DNA of 64,000 nt from Solibacillus sp. FSL H8-0523 (GCF_038051985.1 NZ_CP150291.1:3844001-3908000); one strand, 5' to 3'; shown: positions 17,486 to 26,243, counted from the stretch's first letter. Notes: generated from the letters alone by a model not told the origin. A program made the numbers and translations.

Positions 17486-18331
17486 CTATTCTAATCCTAA
17501 ATATTCCTCTAATGTTACCCCTGCTTCATATACCTTCGTCGCTAAATCTCCGTCTAAATAACGGAAGTGCCACGACTCATACATAAAGCCTGTAATCTCT
17601 TCCTTGCCTTTTGGGTAGCGTAAAATAAAACCATGCTTATGCGCGTTGTTCACTAACCATTGCCCTGCCTTTGTTTCACCAAAAGCACTTGTTAACCATA
17701 AATCTTCGCGCCCTTTTTCCCCGATATCAAACGCTAAACCGGATTGGTGCTCTGAATGACCTGGACGTGCACTGTAACGGTCGGCTTCCCCCTTACCATC
17801 CTTCGCTACATAACGGTCATATAACGACGTTTGATATTCATACGAACGATAGCCGCTAAACGCTACAAGCTCGATCCCTTCTGCTTTTGCTGCTACTGCC
17901 ATTTTATCGAAAGCTGCTTTTGCAGTTGGGTCTTCACCTTTATCGTAATCCGCTGGCAATGGATTTTTCTTATTGACGATTAATACGCCGTTCACATATG
18001 TAGGTTCTGTTGCCGGTTGTTGTCCTTCGATATAACCATTTACAATTTCTACTTCATTTTCCTTTGGTTGTTCTGTAGGTTCTGCTTCTTTTACTGGTTC
18101 TGTTTTTGGAACAATATCATTTGAAGGAGCCCCTTCAGTAGATTGTGTTGTTGACTCTGCCGGAGTTGAGTTTTCTACTAGTGGTAGCGAGTCAATCGGC
18201 TCTTGCTCGTTTGTAGTCGATTGTGCTGTATTGTACTTATAATAAACCGACCCTAAAATTGCAATTAATAATACGCATGAAATCGATGCGATTACTACAA
18301 ATGGACTATTTTTCTTTTGATTTGAATTCAT
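17486..18331 (-). CDS. VanY-type D-alanyl-D-alanine carboxypeptidase (M15B)
   Basis: Zn-dependent peptidase trimming the terminal D-Ala (or acting as LdcB-type L,D-carboxypeptidase) on stem peptides outside the cell. The N-terminus has one membrane helix (about residues 10-30), then a Ser/Thr/Glu/Pro-rich spacer to about 95, then the M15 domain. Zn ligands appear in SEHQSGLAFD (His, Asp) and ESWHFRYLD (His); FSGYRSYEYQTSLYDRYV is the substrate-binding block. The ATG at 18331 has the better distance from AAGGCGA; one lies two codons earlier. The domain alone does not imply glycopeptide resistance: no vanRS or vanH/X genes are here. Confidence 0.88.
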   Translation of the reverse strand: MNSNQKKNSPFVVIASISCVLLIAILGSVYYKYNTAQSTTNEQEPIDSLPLVENSTPAESTTQSTEGAPSNDIVPKTEPVKEAEPTEQPKENEVEIVNGYIEGQQPATEPTYVNGVLIVNKKNPLPADYDKGEDPTAKAAFDKMAVAAKAEGIELVAFSGYRSYEYQTSLYDRYVAKDGKGEADRYSARPGHSEHQSGLAFDIGEKGREDLWLTSAFGETKAGQWLVNNAHKHGFILRYPKGKEEITGFMYESWHFRYLDGDLATKVYEAGVTLEEYLGLE

Positions 18332-18363
18332 ACTCATTCGCCTTCTTCTTTTAAGCTTTTACA

Positions 18364-18618
18364 TTATCCCGCTAACATAACGATAACAACTAGTACCGAA
18401 AGAACAGCAAAAATCATGGACATTCTTTGCATCCATTTCGCCTCTTTATCATGTCCCTTTTGTTTAAACGTTCGCGAACGGAAAAAGTTAGTTAATGTAA
18501 ACATAATCGTCATTGATAAAATGGCCGCATCCATGTTTTGTTTAATAATAAAAAATAGTGCTGATAAGCTCGATGCTGCTACTAAAACAAGCGATAACGT
18601 TTTTTCGTATTTCTTCAT
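18364..18618 (-). CDS. Small membrane protein with three predicted helices
   Basis: An 84-aa protein, function unknown. Helices lie at about residues 8-25, 30-45 and 66-83. A basic, hydrophilic loop (FRSRTFKQKGHDKEAKWMQR) separates the second and third. It has a good ribosome site (AGGAGAG) and lies just upstream of the carboxypeptidase gene on the same strand, 26 bases apart, so the two may share a transcript. Confidence 0.65.
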   Translation of the reverse strand: MKKYEKTLSLVLVAASSLSALFFIIKQNMDAAILSMTIMFTLTNFFRSRTFKQKGHDKEAKWMQRMSMIFAVLSVLVVIVMLAG

Positions 18619-18670
18619 GAAACTCTCCTTACATGCTATTCATAGTATTACTCATGATTATATACCAAAA

Positions 18671-18745
18671 TGAAAAACCCTCCACCCTTTTGCCTCGTTT
18701 CATGCAAACATTTACATGACGATTAGCTACAGGATGGAGAGTTTT
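18671..18745 (-). terminator. Terminator after the AraC-type regulator
   Basis: ACTCTCCATCC pairs with GGGTGGAGGGT through two U-G wobbles that work only on the minus strand, followed by a U-run. The loop is unusually long, about 44 bases. Confidence 0.6.
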
Positions 18746-18766
18746 GTCTATTTATTTCGATCAATT

Positions 18767-19561
18767 TTACACGTTTTCGTAAGCTACTTCTGCCATTTCA
18801 AAACGGAAAAACTCATGATGTAATTCATCGCGGAAGTGTTTTGGTGTAACACCTGTGTATTTTTTAAAAATACGCGTGAAATAACTTTGATTACAGAAAT
18901 GGAACTGCTCTGAAATAGATGTAATACTTTTATTCGTATGACGTAAATAGTATTGAGATTCTTCTACACGGCGTACATTTAAATATTCTACTAGCGTAAT
19001 ACCAACATGTTCACGGAAAATGCGTGATAAATGGCTTGTGCTAATATGGAAATTTGCTGCAATACTTTCAACTGTTAGGTCATTTTCTAACTCATCATTG
19101 ATATACATAATGACTTTATTAACCGTTTGATGACGGAATGTTGGTTGTTTGCGATCTGCAATGAAGTAGACATAAAAATCAATTAGGTCATCAGCGAATT
19201 GTAAGAATTCAGCATCTTTCATTTTGTTTTCAACCATATCCGCACACGCTAAATTAAAAGCAAACGCTTTTTTCGACGGTACCTGATTATCTAATAGCTT
19301 GCGTGCAACAATTGAAGATAAAACAACGAAATATTGACGTACTACTTTGATTACTTGTTTACCAAAACGTACAGATAAAATATCAATAATTTCGTGCAAC
19401 GTCTTTTTCGCTTTTGACGCTTCTAAATGATAGACTTCAAATATTAACTTGGATTCTAAAACAAAAAAGTCTTCGATACCAGCGTATTGGTTAATATTAT
19501 CAATTTCCTGGAAATAACGTTTTGAAATTGTTTCCGAAATTGAATGTTGATGTAGTTGCAT
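18767..19561 (-). CDS. AraC-family transcriptional regulator
   Basis: DNA-binding regulator of 264 aa. The last 100 residues hold the two helix-turn-helix units (LTVESIAANFHISTSHLSRI and SITSISEQFHFCNQSYFTRI) with the FKKYTGVTPKHFR signature. The first 160 residues are not a recognisable sugar-binding cupin; they are mostly helical and rich in charged residues (VYHLEASKAKKTLHEIIDIL). It is divergent, across a long AT-rich gap, from a LytTR regulator and is not next to a transporter or catabolic operon, so the effector and targets are unknown. Confidence 0.85.
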   Translation of the reverse strand: MQLHQHSISETISKRYFQEIDNINQYAGIEDFFVLESKLIFEVYHLEASKAKKTLHEIIDILSVRFGKQVIKVVRQYFVVLSSIVARKLLDNQVPSKKAFAFNLACADMVENKMKDAEFLQFADDLIDFYVYFIADRKQPTFRHQTVNKVIMYINDELENDLTVESIAANFHISTSHLSRIFREHVGITLVEYLNVRRVEESQYYLRHTNKSITSISEQFHFCNQSYFTRIFKKYTGVTPKHFRDELHHEFFRFEMAEVAYENV

Positions 19562-20140
19562 AAATTACCCCATCTTTCTTCAGAATAGATATTCTGTTAC
19601 TTATTCGAAAGGCTATCGTCATAAAATGACATGATTCTTCATCCATGCAGATTGGGGTGTTCAATACACTAACCTATCTGCCTACAATATTAATTAAAAT
19701 ATTATATTACGTTAAGCAATATTATACTTAAGGTTCAATTTATTAAGTGACGTGATTATTTATACGTTTCAAGAATTTCATCATACAATATTATGTTTTT
19801 GCATATTATTGTTCGTTTTATTAGTAACTATAGTGAATATTACCATATTTTACGTTTTCCTTTCAACCTAATTTTAACAATTAGCATAGTTCTAAATCAT
19901 CACTAATATTCCCTTTTCTAGAAAATTTATTGTCTCACAGGCTGAGAATCCGAGTATTCATACAGTTTCCACTCGTTATATTTTGTAATTATTATCCAAG
20001 TTATAGTTCTCAAAAAGTTCACTTTACTTTATCCTAAATAATTTTTCTAGAAGAAAAAAAATCTTCTTAACCTAATTTCTTTAAATATGTAGTAAAATAG
20101 TTCATAATTGTATAAAATGCTTATGAAGAGGTGTTATAGA
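19562..20140. other. Long AT-rich divergent intergenic region
   Basis: About 580 bases between two divergent regulators, among the AT-richest in the window. No ORF with a ribosome site. A CAGGCTGAGA string at 19938 recalls part of a TPP riboswitch, but the second conserved half (CCTGAT...GCGAAGGGA) is missing. It probably contains both promoters and operator sites. Confidence 0.5.
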
Positions 20141-20791
20141 GTGGATCCAAAACAAATTGAAGAAATCATGGAAGTCATTAAAGAATTTTTCCCCGAAAAT
20201 ACGTCAATTGCTATTTCAGACACAAGTGAGTATATATACTACCAAGCTAGTAAAAAGGTAGATTTAAAAATCAAACCAGGCGATCCGATTAAAGAAGGTT
20301 CAGCTGCTCATAAAGCATTAACGTATGGTCAAAAAATCAATTCATACATCGAGTCAGATGTATTCGGCGTTCCTTACTACGGGATGAGTATTCCATTAAT
20401 TGAAGAAGGGGAAACGAAAGGCGCTATTACAGCCATTTTCCCTCAAAAGCCATCACCATTTTTAACAAACTATATTACTGTTAAAATTGATGATTGCTGG
20501 TACCCGATTAAACATAATCAAGTGATTTATCTTGAAACGCAATTACGCAAGACATTCGTAAAAACGATGCACCGCGAAGGTTATCACCGTTTAAACTTAA
20601 GCGATTTAGAGCTATTTTTAGCTCCGGATTCTTTTATCCGTTGTCACCGTTCGTACATCGTCAATATTGATTTCATCGAAGAGATTCAACCAGATTCTCA
20701 TTCTACATTCTTATTAATTATGAAAGACGGTACACGCATTCCAGTTAGTCAACGTTATGCAAGTTACTTCCGTCGTTCACTAGGGTTCTAA
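20141..20791 (+). CDS. LytTR-domain transcriptional regulator with N-terminal sensor domain
   Basis: Regulator of 216 aa. The GTG at 20141 is chosen because AGAGGTG lies seven bases upstream. Residues 1-105 look like a small PAS/GAF-like sensory domain (IEEIMEVIKEFFPENTSIAI, VFGVPYYGMSIPLIEEGETK). Residues 110-216 are a LytTR domain (QVIYLETQLRKTFV, SFIRCHRSYIVNIDFIEEI, RIPVSQRYASYFRRSLG), which binds DNA through beta strands. There is no receiver domain and no histidine kinase next door, so it probably senses a ligand itself. It lies 340 bases upstream of the CoA-transferase gene in the same direction, separated by a terminator. Confidence 0.82.
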   Translation: MDPKQIEEIMEVIKEFFPENTSIAISDTSEYIYYQASKKVDLKIKPGDPIKEGSAAHKALTYGQKINSYIESDVFGVPYYGMSIPLIEEGETKGAITAIFPQKPSPFLTNYITVKIDDCWYPIKHNQVIYLETQLRKTFVKTMHREGYHRLNLSDLELFLAPDSFIRCHRSYIVNIDFIEEIQPDSHSTFLLIMKDGTRIPVSQRYASYFRRSLGF

Positions 20792-20800
20792 TATACAACA

Positions 20801-20834
20801 CAGGCGGCTTATCTTATGATAAGCCGCCTTTTTC
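20801..20834 (+). terminator. Intrinsic terminator after the LytTR gene
   Basis: AGGCGGCTTATC pairs with GATAAGCCGCCT across a four-base loop, followed by five U residues. Confidence 0.92.
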
Positions 20835-20977
20835 GTGTTCGTGTCATATAACAGTATGTCTTTTTGCCTCTTTTTTCAGTCATTATTGCATATATTTGCT
20901 AGGTTATACCTAATTCCCAATACACGAAATTACAGAATTCCGTCGAACTCGAGTTGTTTATTCTCTTAAAATCATCT

Positions 20978-20991
20978 TTTAAGCGCTTTTA
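20978..20991. promoter_or_regulatory. Possible CcpA (cre) site upstream of the CoA-transferase
   Basis: TTTAAGCGCTTTTA keeps the palindromic AAGCGCTT core of the cre consensus TGWAANCGNTNWCA but differs at the outer positions. Carbon control of an acetate CoA-transferase would make sense. A GTCAG(N8)CTGAC inverted repeat at 21042-21059 is a second candidate operator. The rest of 20835-21131 shows no gene. Confidence 0.35.
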
Positions 20992-21131
20992 TACCTTCTT
21001 TGGAGTAAATGTGACAATTTGATGATATTATTAGCTTAACTGTCAGCGCATTATCTGACGAAAAAAACAGAAAATTCCAAAAAATTTCCTGTTTACTCAA
21101 ACCATCAAAAACTTTTTAGGGGGATTTTTAA

Positions 21132-22652
21132 ATGGATTTACGAGTTCAGAAACGTTTAGGTTTAAAAGAATTAGTAGGTAAAGTAATGTCTGCACAAGAA
21201 GCAGCTGCTTTAATTGAAGACGGTTCAGTAGTAGGTATGTCAGGATTTACACGTGCTGGTGATGCAAAGGTTATTCCTATGGCATTAGTAGAGCGCGCTA
21301 AAAACGAAAAATTCCAAATTGATGTATATACAGGAGCTTCTTTAGGTCCTGAAGTTGATAAATATTTAGCAGAAGCTGGCGTTATCCGCAAACGTGGTCC
21401 ATTCCAAGCGGATTCAGGTATCCGTAACATGATTAACTCTGGCCAAGTATCATACGTTGATGCTCACCTTTCTCACAATGCTGAGTTAGTACGCCAAGGC
21501 ATTATCGGACCGATCAAACATGCAATTATCGAAGCAGTAGCAATTACTGAAGACGGTATGATCATCCCAACAACTTCTGTTGGTAACTCACCAATCTTCG
21601 TAGATTATGCTGAAAACGTAATTATCGAGTTAAACATTTCACACCCAGAATCAATGATCGGTATCCACGACATTTACATTCCAGGTGAACAAGGTAAGCG
21701 TGAGCCAATTCCAATGACAAACGCTGAACAACGCCTTGGTACAATCGGTATTAAAGTAGACCCAGCTAAAATCCAAGCGATCGTTATTTCAGAAGAGCCA
21801 GATGCGCCTTCAATGATCGTTCCTCCAGATGAGGAAACGCAAAACATGGCGAACATTTTATTAGATTTCTTCCGCGATGAAATCAAAGCGGGTCGCTTAA
21901 CAAACGAATTAGCGCCATTACAATCTGGTGTAGGTTCTGTAGCAAACGCTGTACTTGACGGCTTCGCTGATTCAGAATTCGAAAACTTAGTAGTAGCTTC
22001 TGAAGTATTACAAGATGCAGTATTCAACTTAATCGATGCTGGTAAAGTTAAATTCGCAGCTGGTGCTTCAATCACGCTTACAAAAGAATTACAAGAAAAA
22101 GTATACGGTAACTTAGAGAACTACGCAGACAAAATCTGCCTACGTCCACAAGAAATCTCTAACCACCCAGAGCTTATCCGTCGTTTGGGCTTAATCTCAA
22201 TCAACACAGCTCTTGAGTTAGATATCTATGGTAACGTTAACTCTACACACGTTTCAGGTACAAAAATGATGAACGGTATCGGTGGTTCTGGTGACTTCGC
22301 GCGTAACGCTCGTCTTGGTATCTTCGTAACAAAATCATATGCGAAAGCGGGCGCGATTTCTTCAATCGTACCAATGGTTTCTCACGTAGACCACACAGAA
22401 CACGATGTAGATGTAATCGTAACTGAACAAGGGATCGCTGACTTACGTGGTTTAGCTCCAAAAGAGCGCGCTGCTTTAATCATCGAAAACTGTGCACACC
22501 CAGATTACAAAGAGCAATTATGGGATTACTACAACCGTGCTGTAGAAGCAACGGGTAACGCTCAAACTCCTCACATCTTAGAGGAAGCTCTTTCTTGGCA
22601 CGTAAATCTTGCTAAAAACAAAACAATGAAAAAAGAAATCGTTAAAGCTTAA
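21132..22652 (+). CDS. Acetyl-CoA hydrolase/transferase family (succinyl-CoA:acetate CoA-transferase)
   Basis: Moves CoA between acyl groups, most likely succinyl-CoA and acetate; the family also includes propionyl/succinate (ScpC) and acetyl-CoA hydrolase (Ach1) members. It has 506 aa, the full class I length. The motif GVGSVANAVL (266-275) binds CoA. The catalytic glutamate is Glu291 in ASEVLQDAVF, aligned with the active Glu of Acetobacter AarC. GIGGSGDFARNA and EQGIADLRGLAPKERA follow. Regular, strongly biased codon use suggests high expression. The LytTR gene upstream may be its regulator. Donor/acceptor specificity cannot be settled by reading. Confidence 0.9.
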   Translation: MDLRVQKRLGLKELVGKVMSAQEAAALIEDGSVVGMSGFTRAGDAKVIPMALVERAKNEKFQIDVYTGASLGPEVDKYLAEAGVIRKRGPFQADSGIRNMINSGQVSYVDAHLSHNAELVRQGIIGPIKHAIIEAVAITEDGMIIPTTSVGNSPIFVDYAENVIIELNISHPESMIGIHDIYIPGEQGKREPIPMTNAEQRLGTIGIKVDPAKIQAIVISEEPDAPSMIVPPDEETQNMANILLDFFRDEIKAGRLTNELAPLQSGVGSVANAVLDGFADSEFENLVVASEVLQDAVFNLIDAGKVKFAAGASITLTKELQEKVYGNLENYADKICLRPQEISNHPELIRRLGLISINTALELDIYGNVNSTHVSGTKMMNGIGGSGDFARNARLGIFVTKSYAKAGAISSIVPMVSHVDHTEHDVDVIVTEQGIADLRGLAPKERAALIIENCAHPDYKEQLWDYYNRAVEATGNAQTPHILEEALSWHVNLAKNKTMKKEIVKA

Positions 22653-22662
22653 TTTTAAATTT

Positions 22663-22704
22663 AAAAGGCCATGAAGTCCGTATTTACGGATTCATGGCCT
22701 TTTA
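22663..22704. terminator. Bidirectional terminator after the CoA-transferase
   Basis: AAAAGGCCATGAA pairs with TTCATGGCCTTTT, with an inner TCCGTA/TACGGA extension, between convergent genes. Confidence 0.92.
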
Positions 22705-23001
22705 TTATTGTTGTTGTTTATAATTGTAATCATTAATCGTCTTTTGTGCGCCACCTTCACTTATGAACTTGTTCTCATCAACTTGTAGTGGATTAGCGGC
22801 CGCTTCAGCAATATCTGCAATAACACCTATTTCGTTACCAACCTCCATGTTCCTTTGTCCATTCATTACATTTGTTGTCTTCATTCTAGCTCCGTTAATA
22901 AAATCCATCGTTTTATCTCGATTTTCCTTTTTACTTAAAAAGGATGCCGCCCCCGCTAATAATCCAGCCATTACAACACCTTTACCTTTTAATTTTGCCA
23001 T
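22705..23001 (-). CDS. Small uncharacterised protein (98 aa)
   Basis: Start taken at the ATG at 23001 with GGGAGG upstream. A short hydrophobic N-terminal stretch (VVMAGLLAGAASFLS, residues 9-23) is followed by a charged region (KKENRDKTMDFINGARMKTT) and a Gln-rich end. This layout resembles YtxH-like or general-stress small proteins, but I cannot assign it to a family. Monocistronic, with a terminator shared with the CoA-transferase gene. Confidence 0.6.
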   Translation of the reverse strand: MAKLKGKGVVMAGLLAGAASFLSKKENRDKTMDFINGARMKTTNVMNGQRNMEVGNEIGVIADIAEAAANPLQVDENKFISEGGAQKTINDYNYKQQQ

Positions 23002-23151
23002 AGTAAATTCCCTCCCAACTTTTTTATTCATTTACCCAGTGTAAAATATTTTAAAACCTTTTTACACTATGATTAAATTGCTCTTTTTAGGTTAAATTAT
23101 AAATAACACTATTTGGTAGTGGTTAAGATACATCCTAAAGGAGTGTTAAGT

Positions 23152-23256
23152 ATGTTACAAAATGAGGAAATTGGTTATAAAGGAACAGAGATTCTTGCAC
23201 TTCTTGGTGCTGCCACACTAATGACCGCTATTATCTCCCTATTCATTGGATTATGA
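23152..23256 (+). CDS. Very small membrane protein (34 aa)
   Basis: A 34-codon gene with a near-perfect AAGGAGTG site eight bases before its ATG and a strong terminator 10-44 bases after its stop. The product begins with a short polar part (MLQNEEIGYKGTE) and continues as one membrane helix (ILALLGAATLMTAIISLFIGL) to the last residue. It resembles small single-helix proteins of Bacilli in size, but I do not recognise it. Signals for both translation and termination make a chance frame unlikely. Confidence 0.7.
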   Translation: MLQNEEIGYKGTEILALLGAATLMTAIISLFIGL

Positions 23257-23265
23257 ACATAAATA

Positions 23266-23300
23266 AAGCTGTGCGAGACAAAATCGCACAGCCTTTTTTT
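23266..23300. terminator. Bidirectional terminator after the 34-aa gene
   Basis: AAGCTGTGCGA pairs with TCGCACAGCC(T), followed by seven U residues on the plus strand; it also faces the convergent acetyltransferase gene. Confidence 0.9.
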
Positions 23301-23580
23301 ATGCTTTTACATCATCGTATGCATCACTTTTTTCAAAAGCTGATACAACATAAGAACAAATCGCATTCATTTTTAAATTATTTTTACGTGCATAGTCTGC
23401 TGCTGCGTCTAATAGTTTTTTGGCTACCCCTTTGCCTCTTAACACATCAGATACATACGTATGATTCATGTTCATGACATTGTCGCGTAATACCCATGTG
23501 ATCTCTGCTACACGCTCTCCGTTTAGTTCATACTCAAGTGCACCGTGATTATTCCCCTTATCGCTATACGTAAATTCCAT
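23299..23580 (-). CDS. Small GNAT-fold acetyltransferase (YjdJ type)
   Basis: A 93-aa member of the minimal GNAT family (COG2388 type). LNGERVAEITWVLRDNVMNM forms the central strands. HTYVSDVLRGKGVAKKLLDA contains the acetyl-CoA pyrophosphate loop RGKGVA. CSYVVSAFEKSDAY is the C-terminal strand-helix. The substrate of this family is unknown in most cases. The ribosome site GGAGGGAT precedes the ATG. Confidence 0.85.
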   Translation of the reverse strand: MEFTYSDKGNNHGALEYELNGERVAEITWVLRDNVMNMNHTYVSDVLRGKGVAKKLLDAAADYARKNNLKMNAICSYVVSAFEKSDAYDDVKA

Positions 23581-23633
23581 ATTTATCCCTCCTTTGTATT
23601 AGTTTCAATATAGCATAATTCAAATTTTCTAAA

Positions 23634-23665
23634 AAATAAAAGCACCCATTATTATGAGTGCTTTT
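23634..23665 (-). terminator. Intrinsic terminator after the DUF1002 gene
   Basis: AAAAGCACTCAT pairs with ATGGGTGCTTTT (wobble pairs suit the minus strand), with a four-base loop and a U-rich 3' side. Confidence 0.82.
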
Positions 23666-23673
23666 CGTCATTT

Positions 23674-24591
23674 CTATTCTTTTGAGAACCAAGAAGAAAT
23701 GGTATCAATTAAGCTATTGAAGAAGTTCTTCACACTTTGCCAGAAGCCTTCATCTTCTAAAATCGCACCAAATTTTTCGTTAAACTCCGTCGATAAATCT
23801 GATAATTGATCTGACCATTTACTGAAATCAATATTTAAATTACTAATACGATCCATTAAATCTACCAGTAGCTGGCGGTCTCGATCACTTAAGTTAATTT
23901 GGAATTTTGCTAATTGGTCTTCTACAATTTGTTGTACTTCTTCTTTTGATTCTGGTTTATTTTCAGCGATAACCTTTTTAATTTCTGTTAATAATTCTGC
24001 TACTTGTGCGTCTGTTACCCCTGCAGATTCTGCAAGTGATGTCGCAACCGATAGTTCATCATTCGCAACGTCCGTTCGCTCAATATCAAGCGTTTCACCC
24101 GTTTTTACTTCGTAGGCTTTATAGATTCCTACTAACGCTGAATGACCCGTTACAGGCTTCGGTGCGGCGATTTCTACGATTGCATCTTCAATACCCGCTG
24201 TTAACATCGCACTTGCATACATTTCTGATGTAACTTGTGTAATATTTTCTGGTGTTACAATGCTAATCACGAGCCCCTTGCCTGCATCTTGACGTGTAAT
24301 TTTTGCTGACGAGAACATACGAGAGCTTGGGTTTGAATCTTTAATATATTTTGCTAAATCTTGACCTGAAATTGTAATTTCATCTACTTCAGTTTCTTTG
24401 TCTACACGTAAAGCGATCTTTACATTTTCTTTTTCCTCTGCAGATAAATTACTTCCATAAACAACAATTGGTACCCCTAATTTTTCGTTAATCGGATTTT
24501 TCGCTGTTGTTGCAGCAGAAGCATTAAGCGGTAGTACGATTGACAGCATTAATGCAAATACCGCGATAAGTGCGATCCATTTTTGTTTCAT
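23674..24591 (-). CDS. Secreted DUF1002 protein (YpuA-like)
   Basis: An exported 305-aa protein of the DUF1002/YpuA family, function unknown. The ATG at 24591 is supported by GAAGGGGGAC and gives a clear Sec signal peptide (KQKWIALIAVFALMLSIVLP) with cleavage near NASAA|TT. The family domain follows (PIVVYGSNLSAEEKENVKIA, ITVVSA-like EISGQDLAKYIKDSNPSSRMFSSA, GIEDAIVEIAAPKPVTGHSALVGIYKAYE). The C-terminal 110 residues are helical with heptad-like spacing (VEDQLAKFQINLSDRDRQLL) and end in a Trp-rich segment. Confidence 0.82.
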   Translation of the reverse strand: MKQKWIALIAVFALMLSIVLPLNASAATTAKNPINEKLGVPIVVYGSNLSAEEKENVKIALRVDKETEVDEITISGQDLAKYIKDSNPSSRMFSSAKITRQDAGKGLVISIVTPENITQVTSEMYASAMLTAGIEDAIVEIAAPKPVTGHSALVGIYKAYEVKTGETLDIERTDVANDELSVATSLAESAGVTDAQVAELLTEIKKVIAENKPESKEEVQQIVEDQLAKFQINLSDRDRQLLVDLMDRISNLNIDFSKWSDQLSDLSTEFNEKFGAILEDEGFWQSVKNFFNSLIDTISSWFSKE

Positions 24592-24650
24592 GTTTTGTCC
24601 CCCTTCGAAATGTATATGCATATACATGTACATTCATTTATTAATACGAA

Positions 24651-24692
24651 TAAAAAAAGTAAAAGGTTGCATTTTTCTCATCCTTTTACTTT
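24651..24692 (-). terminator. Terminator after cvfB
   Basis: AGTAAAAGG pairs with CCTTTTACT across a 15-base loop, followed by seven U residues on the minus strand. Confidence 0.75.
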
Positions 24693-24715
24693 TCATCGTA
24701 TCTATTAATGATTAG

Positions 24716-25573
24716 TTAAACAATTTCTGTCCAACCATCTTGTTGATTAATTTTACGGGCTTTCATTAATGTACCTAACGCACGCTTGAATGCACCTTTA
24801 CTCATACCAAACATTTCATCGATTTCTTCTGGTGTTGATTTATCACTGAACGGCATTTTGCCACCAACGCTCTCTAAGTAAGCAAAGATTTTTTCTGCAT
24901 CCTCACCTAAACGTTCATGCTTGCGCGGTAAAAATGAACCGTTTAATGAGCCATCTTCTTTTACATCGATAATACGAACGCTCACTTCTTGACCCAAACG
25001 TGGCTCAGCCTTCATTTCTGATTCGTGTACAAAAATACGGTACGGTACTTCTACACCAAGTAAGAATGAACCAACTGGTAATAAACGATATGGGCGTGCT
25101 GTAATCGTTTTGTTGAACATTTCTTCTGTTGCCGCTTCGTACATTTCATTTACTTTTTCTTCTGTCGCTAAACGACCGAATAGATCGCCATTACGGTCTG
25201 TACGTAATGTCATGTATAATTGGTCGCCCGCTTCTGGCCATACTTCATCGATTACTGGTAGGTCCTCTGCACGTACAAGCACTTCACGAGAAGTCCCGAT
25301 GTCACAGAACGCCCCTTCTTTTGTTACCTTCAATACGCGTGCAAAGCCGTAATTGGCCTCTGTAATATGTGGTACGGCTGTCGTTGCTTGTAGTTCCCCA
25401 CGGCGGTCCGTATATAAAAATACTTGAACGGTATCGCCAATCGTAATGCTTTCTACTACATCTGAAGCATTTACCGGAATTTCAATATCACCATTCGTTA
25501 AAATATAGCGTGATCCTTGTTCCTCTAATACCGTTAAGCTAACAACTTGTCCTGATTTCATTAATTGATTCAT
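24716..25573 (-). CDS. cvfB: CvfB family S1-domain RNA-binding protein (YitL)
   Basis: RNA-binding protein of 285 aa with several S1-like OB folds and a C-terminal winged helix. In S. aureus CvfB affects virulence gene expression. The ATG at 25573 has AAAGGAG seven bases upstream. S1 blocks: GQVVSLTVLEEQGSRYILTN (near 8), YGFARVLKVTKEGAFCDIGT (near 75), GSFLLGVEVPYRIFVHESEM and EVSVRIIDVKEDGSLNGS. The winged helix is PEEIDEMFGMSKGAFKRALG (near 250). It starts 27 bases after mntR ends and is probably co-transcribed with it. Confidence 0.88.
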   Translation of the reverse strand: MNQLMKSGQVVSLTVLEEQGSRYILTNGDIEIPVNASDVVESITIGDTVQVFLYTDRRGELQATTAVPHITEANYGFARVLKVTKEGAFCDIGTSREVLVRAEDLPVIDEVWPEAGDQLYMTLRTDRNGDLFGRLATEEKVNEMYEAATEEMFNKTITARPYRLLPVGSFLLGVEVPYRIFVHESEMKAEPRLGQEVSVRIIDVKEDGSLNGSFLPRKHERLGEDAEKIFAYLESVGGKMPFSDKSTPEEIDEMFGMSKGAFKRALGTLMKARKINQQDGWTEIV

Positions 25574-25599
25574 ATTGTTCTCCTTTTTCCTGTAAATCA

Positions 25600-26019
25600 T
25601 TACATACTATGATTTGATTTCATTTCTTCTAGCTTCCTTGTCAATTGAGGCTCATCTTCTAACAGTTGTACAAGATCGGCAATTCGATCGATTGAATTCC
25701 AGCTTAAATGATGCTCAATACCTTCTACATCATTATAAATGCGCTCTTCATCGACCCCAATCAAACGTAAAAATTGTTCGAGCAACTCATGACGTTGCAC
25801 AAGTCGCTTCCCTAATTTTTGCCCTTTTGGTGTTAATGTTAACCCTCTATATTTTTCATAGACTAAATATCCATCTTTATCTAACTTCTGCACCATTTTT
25901 GTAACCGAGGAAGGTAGAACAGATAAAGCTTCTGCAATATCGGACACACGAGCATATCCCTTATTTTCAATTAATAAATAAATTTGTTCGATGTGGTCCT
26001 CCATGCTAGGTGTTGGCAT
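25600..26019 (-). CDS. mntR: Manganese-responsive regulator MntR (DtxR family)
   Basis: Represses Mn uptake genes when Mn is sufficient. With the ATG at 26019 (GAGAGGG upstream) the protein has 139 aa and aligns with B. subtilis MntR from the first residue ([16 protein letters not shown]). All six metal ligands are at the same numbers: Asp8, Glu11, His77, Glu99, Glu102, His103. The winged helix is [20 protein letters not shown]. No Mn transporter is next to it, so its targets lie elsewhere; the ZIP transporter at 42.6 kb is a candidate only by function. Confidence 0.96.
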   Translation of the reverse strand: MPTPSMEDHIEQIYLLIENKGYARVSDIAEALSVLPSSVTKMVQKLDKDGYLVYEKYRGLTLTPKGQKLGKRLVQRHELLEQFLRLIGVDEERIYNDVEGIEHHLSWNSIDRIADLVQLLEDEPQLTRKLEEMKSNHSM

Positions 26020-26100
26020 AACTGTTCCCTCTCTTTCCAATTGCTCTTTTAAGTGTACTACAAGTTTAGACAAAAAGTTAACTGAAAAACTGCAAGACCG

Positions 26101-26147
26101 AAAAAAGAGCCCATTCAAGTTTCAATAAGCACTTGAACAGCCTCTTC
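26101..26147 (-). terminator. Terminator after the ComFB-like gene
   Basis: AAGAGGCTGTTCAAGT pairs with ACTTGAATGGGCTCTT (one mismatch region), followed by six U residues on the minus strand, about 95 bases after the gene. Confidence 0.75.
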
Positions 26148-26243
26148 CATTTTTATAGGAACTTCAAAATTTGTAAAAAACCTAATACTCCTACCACAGA
26201 AAGGAATTATCTATTTTAAACAAGTTAAAAGAATCTCTCTTTA

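Noticed and set aside
17486-18331. Glycopeptide resistance (vanY)
   Set aside because: The VanY domain alone is a common housekeeping carboxypeptidase; no vanR/S/H/A/X genes are nearby and ddl is of the normal type.
19925-19980. Possible TPP riboswitch (CTGAGA motif)
   Set aside because: Only one half-motif is present; the GGGGTGC and CCTGA...GCGTAGGGA parts are missing and neither flanking gene is thiamine-related.
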